DNA from: Galbitalea soli
GTDB lineage: Bacteria > Actinomycetota > Actinomycetes > Actinomycetales > Microbacteriaceae
Direction: 5' to 3'
DNA length: 64,000 bases
Assembly: GCF_010686725.1 (NCBI RefSeq)
Contig: NZ_JAAGWZ010000001.1
Coordinates: forward strand, 496,001 to 560,000
The first letter of the stretch is position 1; every line of letters begins with the position of its first letter. The position numbers were made by a program, and so were the translations under genes. The notes under the pieces were generated by a model. It was not told the origin of the DNA. It saw only the letters and a program-made list of their open reading frames with translations, and did not search any database. Shown in pieces: positions 9,815 through 19,320 of the stretch.

Positions 9815-10654
9815 TCAGATCCGTGCGGCGTGGATCGCGCTGACGAGGATCGCCCGCGCACCGATCTCGTAGAGCTGGTCCATCACGTGATTGGTCTCGG
9901 TGCGCGGCACCATCGCCCGCACGGCGACCCACTCTGGGTCGTGCAGCGGAGAGATCGTCGGGGACTCGATACCCGGGGTCACCGCGGTCGCCGCGTCGAG
10001 CAGGCGGATCGGCACGTCGTAGTCGACGAGAACGTACTGCCGCGCGACGAGCACGCCCTGCAGGCGCCGCTGCAGCGTGTGGATGCCCGGCAGATCGTCG
10101 CGCGCGCTGATCAGCACGGCGGACGACTCCAGGATGACGGGCCCGAAGATCTCCAGACCCTGCGCGCGCAGGGTCGACCCGGTGCTGACCACGTCGGCCA
10201 CCGCATCCGCCACCCCGAGCTTGACGGCCGACTCGACGGCACCGTCGAGCGCCACGAGGCGGGCGGTGACGCCGTTGCCGGCGAGGAATCCGCCCACGAG
10301 ACCGGGGTAGCTCGTCGCCACCCGCACGCCCTCGAGGGCCTCGAGCGAGTCGAAGGCACCCGCGGGGCCGGCGAAGCGGAAGGTCGACTCGCCGAAGTCG
10401 AGGCTCGCGATCTCGCGCGCCTCGGAACCGGAGTCGAGGAGCAGGTCGCGGCCGGTGATGCCGACATCGAGGGCACCCGAGCCGACGTAGGTCGCGATGT
10501 CGCGCGGGCGCAGATAGAAGAACTCGACGTCGTTGCGGGGATCGGCGACATTGAGCGCCCGGGGATCACGACGACCGGAGTACCCGGCCTCGAACAGCAT
10601 CTCCGCGGCGGTCTCGCTGAGGGAGCCCTTGTTGGGCACCGCGACTTTCAACAT
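9815..10654 (-). CDS. hisG: ATP phosphoribosyltransferase, long form
   Basis: 279 residues from the ATG at 10654 ([14 protein letters not shown]), the first and feedback-inhibited step of histidine synthesis. The length and the C-terminal ACT-like region ([20 protein letters not shown]) mark the long, hexameric, HisZ-independent form. PRPP and ATP-binding stretches are seen in [10 protein letters not shown] and the ISTGSTL-type loop ([13 protein letters not shown]). A longer in-frame reading to 10825 runs into hisE and is not supported. Confidence 0.96.
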   Translation of the reverse strand: MLKVAVPNKGSLSETAAEMLFEAGYSGRRDPRALNVADPRNDVEFFYLRPRDIATYVGSGALDVGITGRDLLLDSGSEAREIASLDFGESTFRFAGPAGAFDSLEALEGVRVATSYPGLVGGFLAGNGVTARLVALDGAVESAVKLGVADAVADVVSTGSTLRAQGLEIFGPVILESSAVLISARDDLPGIHTLQRRLQGVLVARQYVLVDYDVPIRLLDAATAVTPGIESPTISPLHDPEWVAVRAMVPRTETNHVMDQLYEIGARAILVSAIHAARI

Positions 10655-10698
10655 GGGTGGGACGTCTTTTCGGTCGAAGGGGTGAGGGGACGAGCGCG

Positions 10699-10962
10699 CT
10701 ACAGATGTCGCCAGACATCCGAGGGGGTCAGACCCTTGGCCACCATCAGCACCTGCAGGTGATAGATCAGCTGCGAGATCTCCTCCGCCGTCTCGGCGTC
10801 GGACTGGTACTCGGCCGCCATCCACACCTCGGCGGCCTCTTCGACGATCTTCTTGCCGATCGCGTGTACACCGGCATCCAGTTCGGCGACCGTGCCGGAG
10901 CCCGCGGGGCGCGTCACGGCCTTCTCGCTGAGTTCAGCGAAGAGGTCGTCGAAGGTTTTCAC
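10699..10962 (-). CDS. hisE: Phosphoribosyl-ATP pyrophosphatase
   Basis: 87 residues from the GTG at 10962 ([14 protein letters not shown]), the typical length. An ATG at 11010 would add 16 unlike residues. The enzyme hydrolyses PR-ATP to PR-AMP. The all-alpha MazG-like fold is seen in [16 protein letters not shown] and [14 protein letters not shown], which carry the Mg-binding acidic residues. It is the first gene of the his-trp run, 44 nt before hisG. No strong Shine-Dalgarno sequence is visible before the chosen start. Confidence 0.93.
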   Translation of the reverse strand: MKTFDDLFAELSEKAVTRPAGSGTVAELDAGVHAIGKKIVEEAAEVWMAAEYQSDAETAEEISQLIYHLQVLMVAKGLTPSDVWRHL

Positions 10963-11034
10963 GGAAAGCAACGCTACCGGATGCGCCGGGGCGGTGGCGC
11001 CCGGGAGCATCCGGCAGCGAGCGGGTCGTGACGC

Positions 11035-11409
11035 CTACTTCACGCCGAGGAGGTCGATGACGAAGACGAGGGTGCGGCCCGAGAGCCGGTGGCCGCCGCC
11101 GGTCGGGCCGTAGGCGAGGTGCGGGGGCGTGATGAGCTGACGACGACCGCCGACCTTCATGCCGGGGATGCCCTCCTGCCAGCCCTTGATGAGGCCCTGC
11201 AGCGGGAAGGCGATCGACTGCCCGCGGCTCCAGCTGGAGTCGAACTCCTCGCCGGACTCGAAGTCGACGCCGAGGTAGTGCACGTCAACGGTCGCGCCGG
11301 GAGTCGCCTCGGCACCGGTGCCCTCCTCGATGTCGATGATGACGAGTTCGGTGGGCTCGGGGCCCTCGTAGAAGTCGATCTCTGGCTTGGTCTTGGGTGA
11401 ATCAGTCAT
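11035..11409 (-). CDS. FKBP-type peptidyl-prolyl cis-trans isomerase
   Basis: 124 residues from the ATG at 11409, a single FKBP domain without signal peptide, so cytoplasmic. Binding-pocket segments are present: VDVHYLG, EEFDSSWSRGQ, FPLQGLIKGWQEGIPGMKVGGRR, PPHLAYG and the final VFVIDLLGV. It is expected to catalyse proline isomerisation in folding. The reading frame stays open upstream into rpe, which is only a high-GC effect. The start is set by the FKBP homology. It lies 72 nt before hisE. Confidence 0.93.
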   Translation of the reverse strand: MTDSPKTKPEIDFYEGPEPTELVIIDIEEGTGAEATPGATVDVHYLGVDFESGEEFDSSWSRGQSIAFPLQGLIKGWQEGIPGMKVGGRRQLITPPHLAYGPTGGGHRLSGRTLVFVIDLLGVK

Positions 11410-11480
11410 GCGACCATCCAAGCAGATCGCGCCGGGACCGCGCGCCCGCGGGCATTTGTGGTGGCCCGTGCTGGGCGGCG

Positions 11481-12143
11481 TCAGTGGCGGTGCGCGCCGG
11501 CGAGCTCTCGCAGGGTGGAGATCGCGAGACTCGGCGACTGGGCACCGAAGACGCTCGACCCCGCCACGAAAGTGTCGGCCCCCGCCTCCGCCGCGATCTG
11601 GATCGTCGTGGCGTTGATGCCGCCGTCGACCTGCAGCCAGACGTCGAGACCGAGCCGGGAGACGGAGTCCCGCAGCGCGTGAAGCTTGGGCATCGTCTCG
11701 GGCATGAACGACTGCCCGCCGAACCCGGGCTCTACCGTCATGACGAGCACCTGGTCGAACTCCGGGAGCAGCTCGAGGAAGGGCTCGACCGCGGTGCCGG
11801 GCTTGAGGGCGATCCCCGCACGCGAACCGATCTCCCGCAGCCGTCGCGCGAGGGCGACCGCGTCCCGGGCGGCTTCCGCGTGGAAGGTCACAGAGAACGC
11901 CCCGGTCTCGGCGTAGCCGGGCGCCCAACGGTCCGGGTCGTCGATCATGAGGTGCACGTCGAGCGGCTTCGGCGTGACCTCCTGCAGTCTCGCCACCATC
12001 GGCAGGCCGAAGGTGAGGTTGGGCACGAAGTGGTTGTCCATCACGTCGACGTGGATGAGGTCGGCATCGCTCACTCGCGCGAGCTCCGACTGGAAGTTGG
12101 CGAAGTCGGCCGAGAGGATGCTGGGGTTGATACGCGCGGTCAT
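11481..12143 (-). CDS. rpe: Ribulose-phosphate 3-epimerase
   Basis: 220 residues, full length. It interconverts ribulose 5-phosphate and xylulose 5-phosphate in the pentose phosphate pathway. The TIM-barrel metal and catalytic motifs are intact: INPSILSADF, LIHVDVMDNHFVPN, LDVHLMI, VMTVEPGFGGQ and the phosphate-binding VAGSSVF. A GAAGAGAG Shine-Dalgarno lies upstream of the ATG. It follows rsmB by 18 nt. Confidence 0.97.
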   Translation of the reverse strand: MTARINPSILSADFANFQSELARVSDADLIHVDVMDNHFVPNLTFGLPMVARLQEVTPKPLDVHLMIDDPDRWAPGYAETGAFSVTFHAEAARDAVALARRLREIGSRAGIALKPGTAVEPFLELLPEFDQVLVMTVEPGFGGQSFMPETMPKLHALRDSVSRLGLDVWLQVDGGINATTIQIAAEAGADTFVAGSSVFGAQSPSLAISTLRELAGAHRH

Positions 12144-12161
12144 GCGGGCTCTCTTCTGGAG

Positions 12162-13553
12162 TCAGTCGCTTGTCGTGAACAACTGGATGAACATGGCGTC
12201 GGTGCCGTGCCGATGCGGCCACAACTGCACGTGGTTCGTCGCCGGCAGGTCGAGGTCGCGGACCGCCACCGACTGCACGACGGAGGCGGACTCGATGGGG
12301 ACAAGTCGCCCACCGGTGCGGCGCGTCGCGGTCTGCACGGCGACACGGGTCTCGCCGAGGTGGGGCGAGCAGGTCACATAGGCGAGAAGGCCGCCCGGAG
12401 CGAGGGCTTCGGCCGCCGCCACGAGGAGCCGCAACTGCAGTTCCGCGAGGTCGGCCACGTCGCGGGGTCGCTTGCGCCAGCGTGCCTCGGGCCGGCGACG
12501 CAGCGCGCCGAGGCCGGTGCACGGTGCGTCGAGCAGGATCCGGTCGAACTCCCGCGGATGGGTGTCGCCCACGGTCGTACCGTCGAGGACCCAGACCTCG
12601 GGCGCGGGATCGAACACCGAGAGGGCCGAGCGCACGAGACCCGCGCGAGCGGGGACCACCTCGGCAGCGGTCAGCGTGGCTCCCCCGACCGCGGCCTCGG
12701 CCGCCAGAAGCGCCGCCTTGCCGCCGGGACCGGCGCAGAGGTCCAGCCACTTCTCCCCCGGAGTCACCGTCCTGGCCCGGCTGAGCGCGAGGGCGGCGAG
12801 CTGCGAGCCCTCGTCTTGCACGCGGGCCGCTCCACGGCGTACGGCGGGGACCGCGAGCGGGTCTCCCCCCTCGAGGATCCCGCCCACCGGGGACACCGCG
12901 GCGGGATGGACATCGAGCTCCTCGACGGTCGCCAGTCCGGGAAGCGCGACGAGGCTCACCTGCGGAGCGACGTTGTCGGCCGCGAGCAGCTCCTCCAGCT
13001 CGTCGGCGCGGTCGTCGGCGGCGAGCGCCTGCCGGAAGGCGCGGATGACCCAGGCGGGGTGCGAATAGAGTGCCGCGAGCCGGTCATCCTCGTCGGTCGC
13101 CGTGGCGAGCACGCGGTCGAGCCACTCGGACGCGGGGGTGCGCGTGATGGTGCGGAGAACCCCGTTCACGAAGCCCGTGGCCGAGTTCGAGCCCACGGTC
13201 TTGGCGAGCGACACCGCTTCGTCCACCGCGGCGTGGTCGGCCACGCGGAGCGACAGGAGCTGGTGGCAGGCCAGACGGAGCACATCGAGGATGGGCGGGT
13301 CGATCTTGTCGGTGGAGCGCCCCGCGGCCAGCGCGATCACCCGGTCGTAGTACCCGCGCAGGCGCAGGGTGCCGTAGCAGAGCTCGGTCGCGAAGGCCGC
13401 GTCCGCATCCGACAGTCGCGCGCGCTGCAGCGCCGTCGGGAGCAGGAGGTTGGCATAGGCGTCGTCGGCGCGCACGGCCATGATGACGTCGAGCGCGATC
13501 CGTCGGGCGGGCTGGATGCTCGCCGCCCGCCGCGCTCCGGGTCCGGCGCTCAC
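12162..13553 (-). CDS. rsmB: 16S rRNA m5C967 methyltransferase RsmB
   Basis: 463 residues from the GTG at 13553, which overlaps the fmt stop as GTGA. A second GTG at 13610 would add 19 Arg/Gly-rich residues and overlap fmt by 61 nt. The N-terminal NusB-like RNA-binding domain covers about residues 12-140. The Rossmann methyltransferase shows the SAM loop DLCAGPGGKAALL, the motif IV cysteine in DAPCTGLG and the motif VI catalytic cysteine in YVTCSPH. It methylates C967 of 16S rRNA in the E. coli scheme. The fmt-rsmB pair is a widespread arrangement. Confidence 0.94.
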   Translation of the reverse strand: MSAGPGARRAASIQPARRIALDVIMAVRADDAYANLLLPTALQRARLSDADAAFATELCYGTLRLRGYYDRVIALAAGRSTDKIDPPILDVLRLACHQLLSLRVADHAAVDEAVSLAKTVGSNSATGFVNGVLRTITRTPASEWLDRVLATATDEDDRLAALYSHPAWVIRAFRQALAADDRADELEELLAADNVAPQVSLVALPGLATVEELDVHPAAVSPVGGILEGGDPLAVPAVRRGAARVQDEGSQLAALALSRARTVTPGEKWLDLCAGPGGKAALLAAEAAVGGATLTAAEVVPARAGLVRSALSVFDPAPEVWVLDGTTVGDTHPREFDRILLDAPCTGLGALRRRPEARWRKRPRDVADLAELQLRLLVAAAEALAPGGLLAYVTCSPHLGETRVAVQTATRRTGGRLVPIESASVVQSVAVRDLDLPATNHVQLWPHRHGTDAMFIQLFTTSD

Positions 13554-14497
13554 GCCCGGACCCCCGCGTCCGCGGTCGCCACTGCGCTTGTCGCCGGTCG
13601 ACCCCGCCACCAGTCAGCCGCGGCCATCGCGGTGCGACCCGCGGGGTGCACCCGCACGAGCTCGACGGGAGTCGTCGCGGTTCCGACGAGCAGCGCTCGA
13701 CCGACCAGCTGGAACCGACCGGGTGGGAGGGCCGCCGCGTCGCGCGCGATCGTCGCCTCGAGCACCTTGACACGGGTGCCGTCGAGGAAAGTCGACGCGC
13801 CCGGCTCCGGGGTGACGCCGCGGATGAGGGCGTAGACGGTTTCGGCGGGCGCGGTCCAGTCGATGACACCGTCGGCCACGGTCAGCTTCGGCGCGAGCGT
13901 CACGTCGCCTCGCTGAGGCTCGGCCCGCGCGGTGCCCTCCGCGAGCGCGTCGACCACGCGGGCGAGGAGTTCGGCGCCGGCGCCGGCGAGGGAGTCGAGC
14001 AGGTGCCCGGCCGTCTCGTGCGCGCCGATCGGCTGCGTCAATTGCCCGAACACGTCCCCCGCGTCGAGCTCGTCGACCAGCTGGAACACGCTCGCACCGC
14101 TGAGCTCATCCCCCGCGATGATCGCGCGCTGCACGGGCGCCGCCCCGCGCCAGCGCGGCAGCACGGAGAAGTGCAGATTGATCCAGCCGAGACGCAGCGC
14201 GGAGAGCAGCGGCTCGCGGACGAGTCCGCCGTAGGCGACGATCACGCCCAGATCGGCGTTCAGCGCGGTGATCGCCTCGGTCGCCTCCGCATCGAGGCGA
14301 TCGGCGTGGATGATCGGCAGCCCGAGCTCCGCCGCGGCGGCGCCCACGGCCGTCGGGGTGAGCACGCCGCGGCGCCCGACCGGCGAGTCCTCACGAGTGA
14401 CCACGGCCGCGATGCGGTGCGGTCCGCTCGCCAGTCGTCGGAGGCTGGGCACGGCGGCGGCGGGACTGCCGGCGAACACCAGCGTGAGGGGGGTCAT
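13550..14497 (-). CDS. fmt: Methionyl-tRNA formyltransferase
   Basis: 315 residues. It formylates initiator Met-tRNA with 10-formyl-THF. The catalytic set is visible as INLHFSVLPRWRGAAPVQRAI (Asn, His and the conserved SxLPxxRG loop) and VDELDAGDV (Asp). The N-terminal Rossmann fold starts at LVFAGSPAAAVPSL, and the C-terminal OB-like tRNA-binding domain covers the last 100 residues. It lies 30 nt after priA and overlaps rsmB by 4 nt, so the two are likely coupled. Confidence 0.97.
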   Translation of the reverse strand: MTPLTLVFAGSPAAAVPSLRRLASGPHRIAAVVTREDSPVGRRGVLTPTAVGAAAAELGLPIIHADRLDAEATEAITALNADLGVIVAYGGLVREPLLSALRLGWINLHFSVLPRWRGAAPVQRAIIAGDELSGASVFQLVDELDAGDVFGQLTQPIGAHETAGHLLDSLAGAGAELLARVVDALAEGTARAEPQRGDVTLAPKLTVADGVIDWTAPAETVYALIRGVTPEPGASTFLDGTRVKVLEATIARDAAALPPGRFQLVGRALLVGTATTPVELVRVHPAGRTAMAAADWWRGRPATSAVATADAGVRA

Positions 14498-14527
14498 CCG
14501 TCAATTCTCTCAGGCGGTCGGGCGGCG

Positions 14528-16513
14528 TCACGCATCGAGGAAGGGCTCGATGTCGTCGAACCGCACGCGCAGGGTGGGGCCGAGGGGCGGCCTCGGGCCT
14601 TTGACGGCGGCCGCCTTGCGCCGGGAGGTCGCACTCCGGACGACCTCCGCCCGCAGCGCCGAGGCGTAGGCGGCACCGTTGTTGTAGTCGAAGCGGATGA
14701 TCGTTCGCACCGACCCCGGCCCGAGGTCGACCGGCCCCAGCACATCGACCGGGTCGGGGGCGACCGCGGCGACCGCCCGGGTGACCGACTCGAGGGTGCC
14801 GGTGAGCGTGGCGACCCGCACCGCAGGGGGGAACCGCAGGGCCCGCCGATCGTTCAGCTCCGCGCGGACGAAGTCCGATTGCCGCCAGGTCGCGAGGGCG
14901 GAGGCGATCGGTCCGCCCACCCCCACGAGAATGGTCGGTGCGCCCCGGGCGGCCAGGGCGATCGCGTTCGACCACCAGCGCAGGCAGTCTTCGGCCACCC
15001 GGAGGCTCTCGCGCGCGATCATCCGCTCGCCGTCGAGGAGCAGCACGGCGCGATAGCCGCCGGCGGCGATGGGCTCCGCGCCGCGGGTCGCGATGACGAG
15101 GGCGGGCGCGTCGTCCACGGCGAGGAGGGGTCGCTCCCCGTCGGCCACGAGAACGCGAACGCCGGGGAAGGCCCGACCGAGATCCTCGGCCGTGCGCGTG
15201 GCGCCCGCGCCGACGAGCCGCTGCCGGGTTCCCTCGCAGTTCTGGCAGCGCCAGCCCACCGCGAGTGCCCCGCACCAGGTGCACGCGGGCGGTGCACTCG
15301 ACGACTTCTGCGCGAGGGGACCCTCGCAGTTGCGACAGCGCGCCGACTGGCCGCAGTCGGCGCAGGCGAGGCGGGGTGCGTAGCCCGGCCGGGCCACTTG
15401 CACGAGCACGGGACCGCTCTCGAGCGCGCTGCGCGCGGCCTGCCAGGCGCTCGACGGGATGCGGGCCTGCGCGGCGAGACGGTCCGTCGCCGGCTGCTGC
15501 GCGGTGGGGATCACCTTCGGGAGGACGGCCGGTGCGGGGGTGACGGCGGTCATCCAGCCGATCTCGACGAGTCGTTCGACCTCGGTGCTGCGCGAGTGAC
15601 CTATCACGATGAGCGCGCAGGACTGCAACTCCTGTCGGAGCAGTGCGGCATCGCGGGAGTGAACGTAGGGCGCGAGCGGTTCGGTGTGCAGCGGATCCCC
15701 GTCGTCCCAGATGAGGATCAGTCCCAGGCGCGCCGCGGGCGCGTAGACGACCGAGCGATTGCCGATGATGACGACCGGCTCCGACTCGAGGCAGCGCAGG
15801 AACGCTCGATAGCGGTCGGGGTTGGACTGCCGGGCGTCGAGCCGCACGACGGCCTCCGGCGGGAGGACATCGGCGAGGGCGGCGGCGAGTTGCTCCTGGT
15901 CGCGGTAGTCGGGCACCGCCAGGATGGCGGACTGACCCGATGCGAGCGCGGCGACCGCGCACGCCGCCGCCGTGGTCGCCCAGCGACCCACCCAGTCGCC
16001 CGATCGCGTGCGGGTGACGAGCGGCACCGCGTCGAGCGCGAGGCGTGCGCCGCCGGCGATCGCGCTCTCGACGCGGCCGACCGGGTAATCGGCGATCGGA
16101 GCGACGAGGGCGGGCCGCGCAACGGCGTCGGCGGGAGGCCGCGGCCCCGCCGCCAGCAGTGCCTTCTCGACGCGCGCTTGGCGCCCGGGCACGGCCAGTC
16201 GCACGATGTCGCTCGCGGCACCGGCGGCCCGATCGGCCGCCCGTCGTGCCAGCTGGTAGACCTCGGGAGCGAGCACGGGCACCGGCGAGGTGACGGCATC
16301 GATGTCGCTCAGGGCTCCGGCGAATTCACCGTGCTCGACGAGCTCGACGACGAAGCCGTCCGCGATGCGACCGGCCGACCGCAGCGGCACCCGCACGCGC
16401 ACCCCGACCCGCACCTCGGCCGCGAGGGCATCGGGCACCCGGTAGTCGAACAGCCGATCGAGTTGCGGCAGGGGCGAGTCCACGAGCACCCGGGCGATGG
16501 ATGCCGTGGTCAT
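14528..16513 (-). CDS. priA: Primosomal protein N' (PriA), helicase motifs degenerate
   Basis: 661 residues. The N-terminal 3'-DNA-binding domain (LDRLFDYRVPDAL) and the Zn-binding cysteine region (about residues 383-427, eight Cys in CADCG, CRNC, CTWC, CQNC) are clear. The helicase core is eroded: where PriA has a Walker A P-loop there is GQSAILAVPDYRD near residue 196, and the DEEH box is replaced by WDDGD near 268. This is the known actinobacterial form, annotated in curated protein families as probably lacking helicase activity, so it may act as a DNA-binding primosome scaffold. It follows metK by 2 nt. Confidence 0.92.
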   Translation of the reverse strand: MTTASIARVLVDSPLPQLDRLFDYRVPDALAAEVRVGVRVRVPLRSAGRIADGFVVELVEHGEFAGALSDIDAVTSPVPVLAPEVYQLARRAADRAAGAASDIVRLAVPGRQARVEKALLAAGPRPPADAVARPALVAPIADYPVGRVESAIAGGARLALDAVPLVTRTRSGDWVGRWATTAAACAVAALASGQSAILAVPDYRDQEQLAAALADVLPPEAVVRLDARQSNPDRYRAFLRCLESEPVVIIGNRSVVYAPAARLGLILIWDDGDPLHTEPLAPYVHSRDAALLRQELQSCALIVIGHSRSTEVERLVEIGWMTAVTPAPAVLPKVIPTAQQPATDRLAAQARIPSSAWQAARSALESGPVLVQVARPGYAPRLACADCGQSARCRNCEGPLAQKSSSAPPACTWCGALAVGWRCQNCEGTRQRLVGAGATRTAEDLGRAFPGVRVLVADGERPLLAVDDAPALVIATRGAEPIAAGGYRAVLLLDGERMIARESLRVAEDCLRWWSNAIALAARGAPTILVGVGGPIASALATWRQSDFVRAELNDRRALRFPPAVRVATLTGTLESVTRAVAAVAPDPVDVLGPVDLGPGSVRTIIRFDYNNGAAYASALRAEVVRSATSRRKAAAVKGPRPPLGPTLRVRFDDIEPFLDA

Positions 16514-16515
16514 CG

Positions 16516-17712
16516 TCAGAGGCGGGCCGCGTCGCGCAGCGCGTCGACCCGGTCGAGCTTCTCCCAGGTGAAGTCGGGCAGTTCGCGCCCGAAGTGACCG
16601 TAGGTCGCGGTGGCGGCGTAGATCGGTCGCAGCAGGTCGAGTTCGCGGATGATCGACGCGGGTCGCAGGTCGAACACCCGTCTGATCGCCTCGATGATCG
16701 TCTCGTCGTCCACGTGGCCGGTGCCGAAGCTCTCGACGTAGAGCCCCACCGGCGAGGCCTTGCCGATCGCGTACGCGACCTGCACCTCGAGGCGGTCGGC
16801 CAGCCCCGCGGCGACCGCGTTCTTCGCGACCCAGCGCATGGCGTAGGCGGCCGAACGGTCGACCTTCGACGGGTCCTTGCCGCTGAAGGCGCCACCGCCG
16901 TGGCGAGCCGCGCCGCCGTAGGTGTCAACGATGATCTTGCGGCCGGTGAGACCCGCGTCGCCCTGTGGTCCGCCGATGTGGAAGACGCCCGTGGGATTGA
17001 TGAGCACGCGGGTCGTCGAGGAGTCGAGATCGACGGTCTCGAGCACGGGAGCGATGACGAGTCGTTCGATCTCGGCGCGCAGGGCATCCGTCGAGATCGC
17101 GGGCGAGTGCTGGGTGGAGACAACGACGGTCTCGATGCTGCGGGGTACCGCGCCCTCGTACCCGATCGTCACCTGCGTCTTGCCGTCGGGACGCAGGAAG
17201 TCGACCTCGCCCGACTTGCGCACGTGCGCGAGCCGCTCCGACATGCGGTGCGCGAGCCAGATTGGGATGGGCATGTACTCCGGGGTCTCGGTCGTCGCAT
17301 AGCCGAACATGATGCCCTGGTCGCCCGCCCCCTGGAGATCGTCGACATCGTGGCTCGACTCCTCCCGCGTCTCGAAAGCGGCGTCCACACCCTGTGCGAT
17401 GTCGGGCGACTGACCGCCGATCGAGACGGAGACGCCGCAGGATCGGCCGTCGAACCAGACGTCGGAGGAGTTGTAGCCGATGTCGGAGATTCGCTTGCGG
17501 ACGATCGCCGGAATGTCGACGTAGCCGCTCGTCGTCACCTCGCCCGCGACGTGCACGAGCCCCGTGGTGACGAGGGTCTCGACGGCGACGCGCGCCGTGC
17601 GATCCTCCGCAATGAGGGCGTCGAGGATGCTGTCGCTGATCTGGTCGCAGATCTTATCGGGGTGGCCCTCGGTCACCGACTCGGAGGTGAAGAGGCGCAG
17701 GTGTGTGCTCAC
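16516..17712 (-). CDS. metK: S-adenosylmethionine synthase
   Basis: 398 residues from a GTG start. It makes SAM from methionine and [16 protein letters not shown] (ATP and Mg), [12 protein letters not shown] (substrate loop) and [16 protein letters not shown] (P-loop-like) are intact, and the three-domain length is normal. The gap to coaBC is only 36 nt, so there is no space for a SAM riboswitch. The order coaBC-metK-priA-fmt is common in actinobacteria. Confidence 0.98.
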   Translation of the reverse strand: MSTHLRLFTSESVTEGHPDKICDQISDSILDALIAEDRTARVAVETLVTTGLVHVAGEVTTSGYVDIPAIVRKRISDIGYNSSDVWFDGRSCGVSVSIGGQSPDIAQGVDAAFETREESSHDVDDLQGAGDQGIMFGYATTETPEYMPIPIWLAHRMSERLAHVRKSGEVDFLRPDGKTQVTIGYEGAVPRSIETVVVSTQHSPAISTDALRAEIERLVIAPVLETVDLDSSTTRVLINPTGVFHIGGPQGDAGLTGRKIIVDTYGGAARHGGGAFSGKDPSKVDRSAAYAMRWVAKNAVAAGLADRLEVQVAYAIGKASPVGLYVESFGTGHVDDETIIEAIRRVFDLRPASIIRELDLLRPIYAATATYGHFGRELPDFTWEKLDRVDALRDAARL

Positions 17713-17748
17713 TCGAGAACTCCCAGGGGTGAAGGGCCGACCGCGGTT

Positions 17749-18930
17749 TCAGACCAGCACGTCGAGAATACGATCCGCCACCGTCAACTTCGTTCCGGAG
17801 GCCTCGCCCACTATATCGCCGCCCCTGCCGAGCAGGATGACCGCGTTGCCCTCCGTGGCGAAACCTGTGGACCACCCGACGCTGTTGACGACCAGGAAGT
17901 CGCAGCCCTTGCGCTCGAGCTTCGCTCGGCCCTGGGCGAGAAGCGCGTCGCGGTCGGTTTCGGTCTCCGCGGCGAAGCCCACGACCACCTGCCCCGCGGG
18001 CCGCGCCGACGCGAGGGTCGCGAGGATATCGGGGTTGCGCACGAGGGTGAGCTCGAGCCGGTCGCCCTGGGTCTCCTTCTTGATCTTCGAGTCGGCGACC
18101 CGCTCCGGGCGGTAGTCGGCGACGGCGGCGGCCATGATGACGATGTCGGCGTCGCGCGCCGCGGTCTCGGTGGCGGCGGCCAGTTCGAGCGTCGTCCCGA
18201 CCGGGATGACCGTGACGTGCGCCGGAGCGTCCACCTCGAGGTTCGCGCCGATCAGCGTGACCTCCGCCCCGCGGGTCGCCGCAGCGAGCGCGAGCGCGAT
18301 CCCCTGCTTGCCGCTCGAGCGATTGCCGATGAACCGGACCGGGTCGAGCGGCTCACGCGTGCCGCCCGCCGTCACGACGATGCGCCGCCCCGCGAGGTCG
18401 CGGACCGGTTCGACGAGCGCGAGCGCCGCGGCGACGATCTCATCCGGTTCGGACATGCGCCCCGCGCCCGAGTCGGCGCCCGTGAGCGGGCCGACCGCCG
18501 GGCCGACGAGGTGGATGCCGCGGGCCCGCAGCGTGGCCACGTTGTGGACTGTCGCGGGATTGCGCCACATCTCGGTGTGCATGGCCGGCGCGACCACCAG
18601 GGGCGCCGTGCTCGCGAGAATCGTGTTGCCCAGCAGGTCGGGTGCGAATCCACCCGCGAGCTGCGCGATGAAGTTCGCCGTCGCGGGGGCGACGACGATC
18701 AGGTCGGCGGCCTGACCGATCGCGACGTGGCGAACCTCGGCGACCCCGTCGTACAGGTCGGTGTGCACCGGGTTTCGGCTGATCGCCTCGAGCGTCGGCT
18801 TTCCGACGAAGCGGAGCGCGGCATCCGTCGCCACCACCTGCACCGAGTGCCCGGCCAGGACGAAGCCCCGGACGACACCGACCGCCTTGTACGCGGCGAT
18901 GCCCCCGGTGATCCCGACGACGATGTTCAC
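17749..18930 (-). CDS. coaBC: Bifunctional PPC decarboxylase / PPC synthetase
   Basis: 393 residues. The N-terminal flavin-dependent CoaC half contains PATANFIAQLAGG and PAMHTEMWRN (the PxMNxxMW motif with His in place of Asn, usual in actinobacteria). The C-terminal CoaB half shows VTAGGTREPLDPVRFIGNRSSG and the dimer/lysine segment SKIKKE. Together they convert phosphopantothenate to phosphopantetheine in CoA synthesis. Start GTG gives MNIVVGITGGIAAYKAV, the standard N-terminus. It lies 40 nt after rpoZ. Confidence 0.97.
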   Translation of the reverse strand: MNIVVGITGGIAAYKAVGVVRGFVLAGHSVQVVATDAALRFVGKPTLEAISRNPVHTDLYDGVAEVRHVAIGQAADLIVVAPATANFIAQLAGGFAPDLLGNTILASTAPLVVAPAMHTEMWRNPATVHNVATLRARGIHLVGPAVGPLTGADSGAGRMSEPDEIVAAALALVEPVRDLAGRRIVVTAGGTREPLDPVRFIGNRSSGKQGIALALAAATRGAEVTLIGANLEVDAPAHVTVIPVGTTLELAAATETAARDADIVIMAAAVADYRPERVADSKIKKETQGDRLELTLVRNPDILATLASARPAGQVVVGFAAETETDRDALLAQGRAKLERKGCDFLVVNSVGWSTGFATEGNAVILLGRGGDIVGEASGTKLTVADRILDVLV

Positions 18931-18970
18931 GTGGGGCGCGGCGCGACTCGAGCGGCCCGGAGGGCGGTGC

Positions 18971-19231
18971 TCAGTCCTCGGAGAGCGAGGTCAGTACGAG
19001 GCGGTCGTCGTTGATCTCGCGGAGCGCGACCGAGAGCGGCTTGTCGTCGATCGTGGAGTCGACGAGCGGTCCGACGTTGTCGAAGAGGCTGCCCTCGTGC
19101 AGATCGGCGTAGTAGTCGTTGATCTGGCGGGCGCGCTTGGACGCGAAGATGACGAGCGCGTACTTCGAGTCGACCTTCGACAACAGCTCGTCGATGGGCG
19201 GGTCGATGATTCCGGTCTGTTTGTCGGCCAT
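18971..19231 (-). CDS. rpoZ: DNA-directed RNA polymerase omega subunit
   Basis: 86 residues from the ATG at 19231, which has a good AAGGAG Shine-Dalgarno 8 nt upstream. The longer open frame to 19660 is antisense-like filler. Omega stabilises the beta' subunit during RNA polymerase assembly. The core motif [15 protein letters not shown] is present. It sits between gmk and coaBC, as in mycobacteria. Confidence 0.95.
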   Translation of the reverse strand: MADKQTGIIDPPIDELLSKVDSKYALVIFASKRARQINDYYADLHEGSLFDNVGPLVDSTIDDKPLSVALREINDDRLVLTSLSED

Positions 19232-19320
19232 GGGGTGACTCCTTGTGTCGTGTGTCGAAAACCGTGGGATGGGCGCGCGAGCGACCCGTGATGTGCGCAC
19301 GCGAATGGGCGCACGGAAGG

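Noticed and set aside
11035-12750. 571-codon minus-strand frame containing the FKBP domain at its end
   Set aside because: Only the last 124 codons match FKBP. The rest is the out-of-frame shadow of rpe and rsmB.
13646-16597. Plus-strand open frame of 983 codons over priA and fmt
   Set aside because: The minus-strand frames encode recognisable PriA and Fmt. The plus frame has no domain and a composition typical of an antisense shadow.
17713-17748. SAM riboswitch before metK
   Set aside because: Only 36 nt separate metK from coaBC, too short for any SAM riboswitch class with an expression platform.
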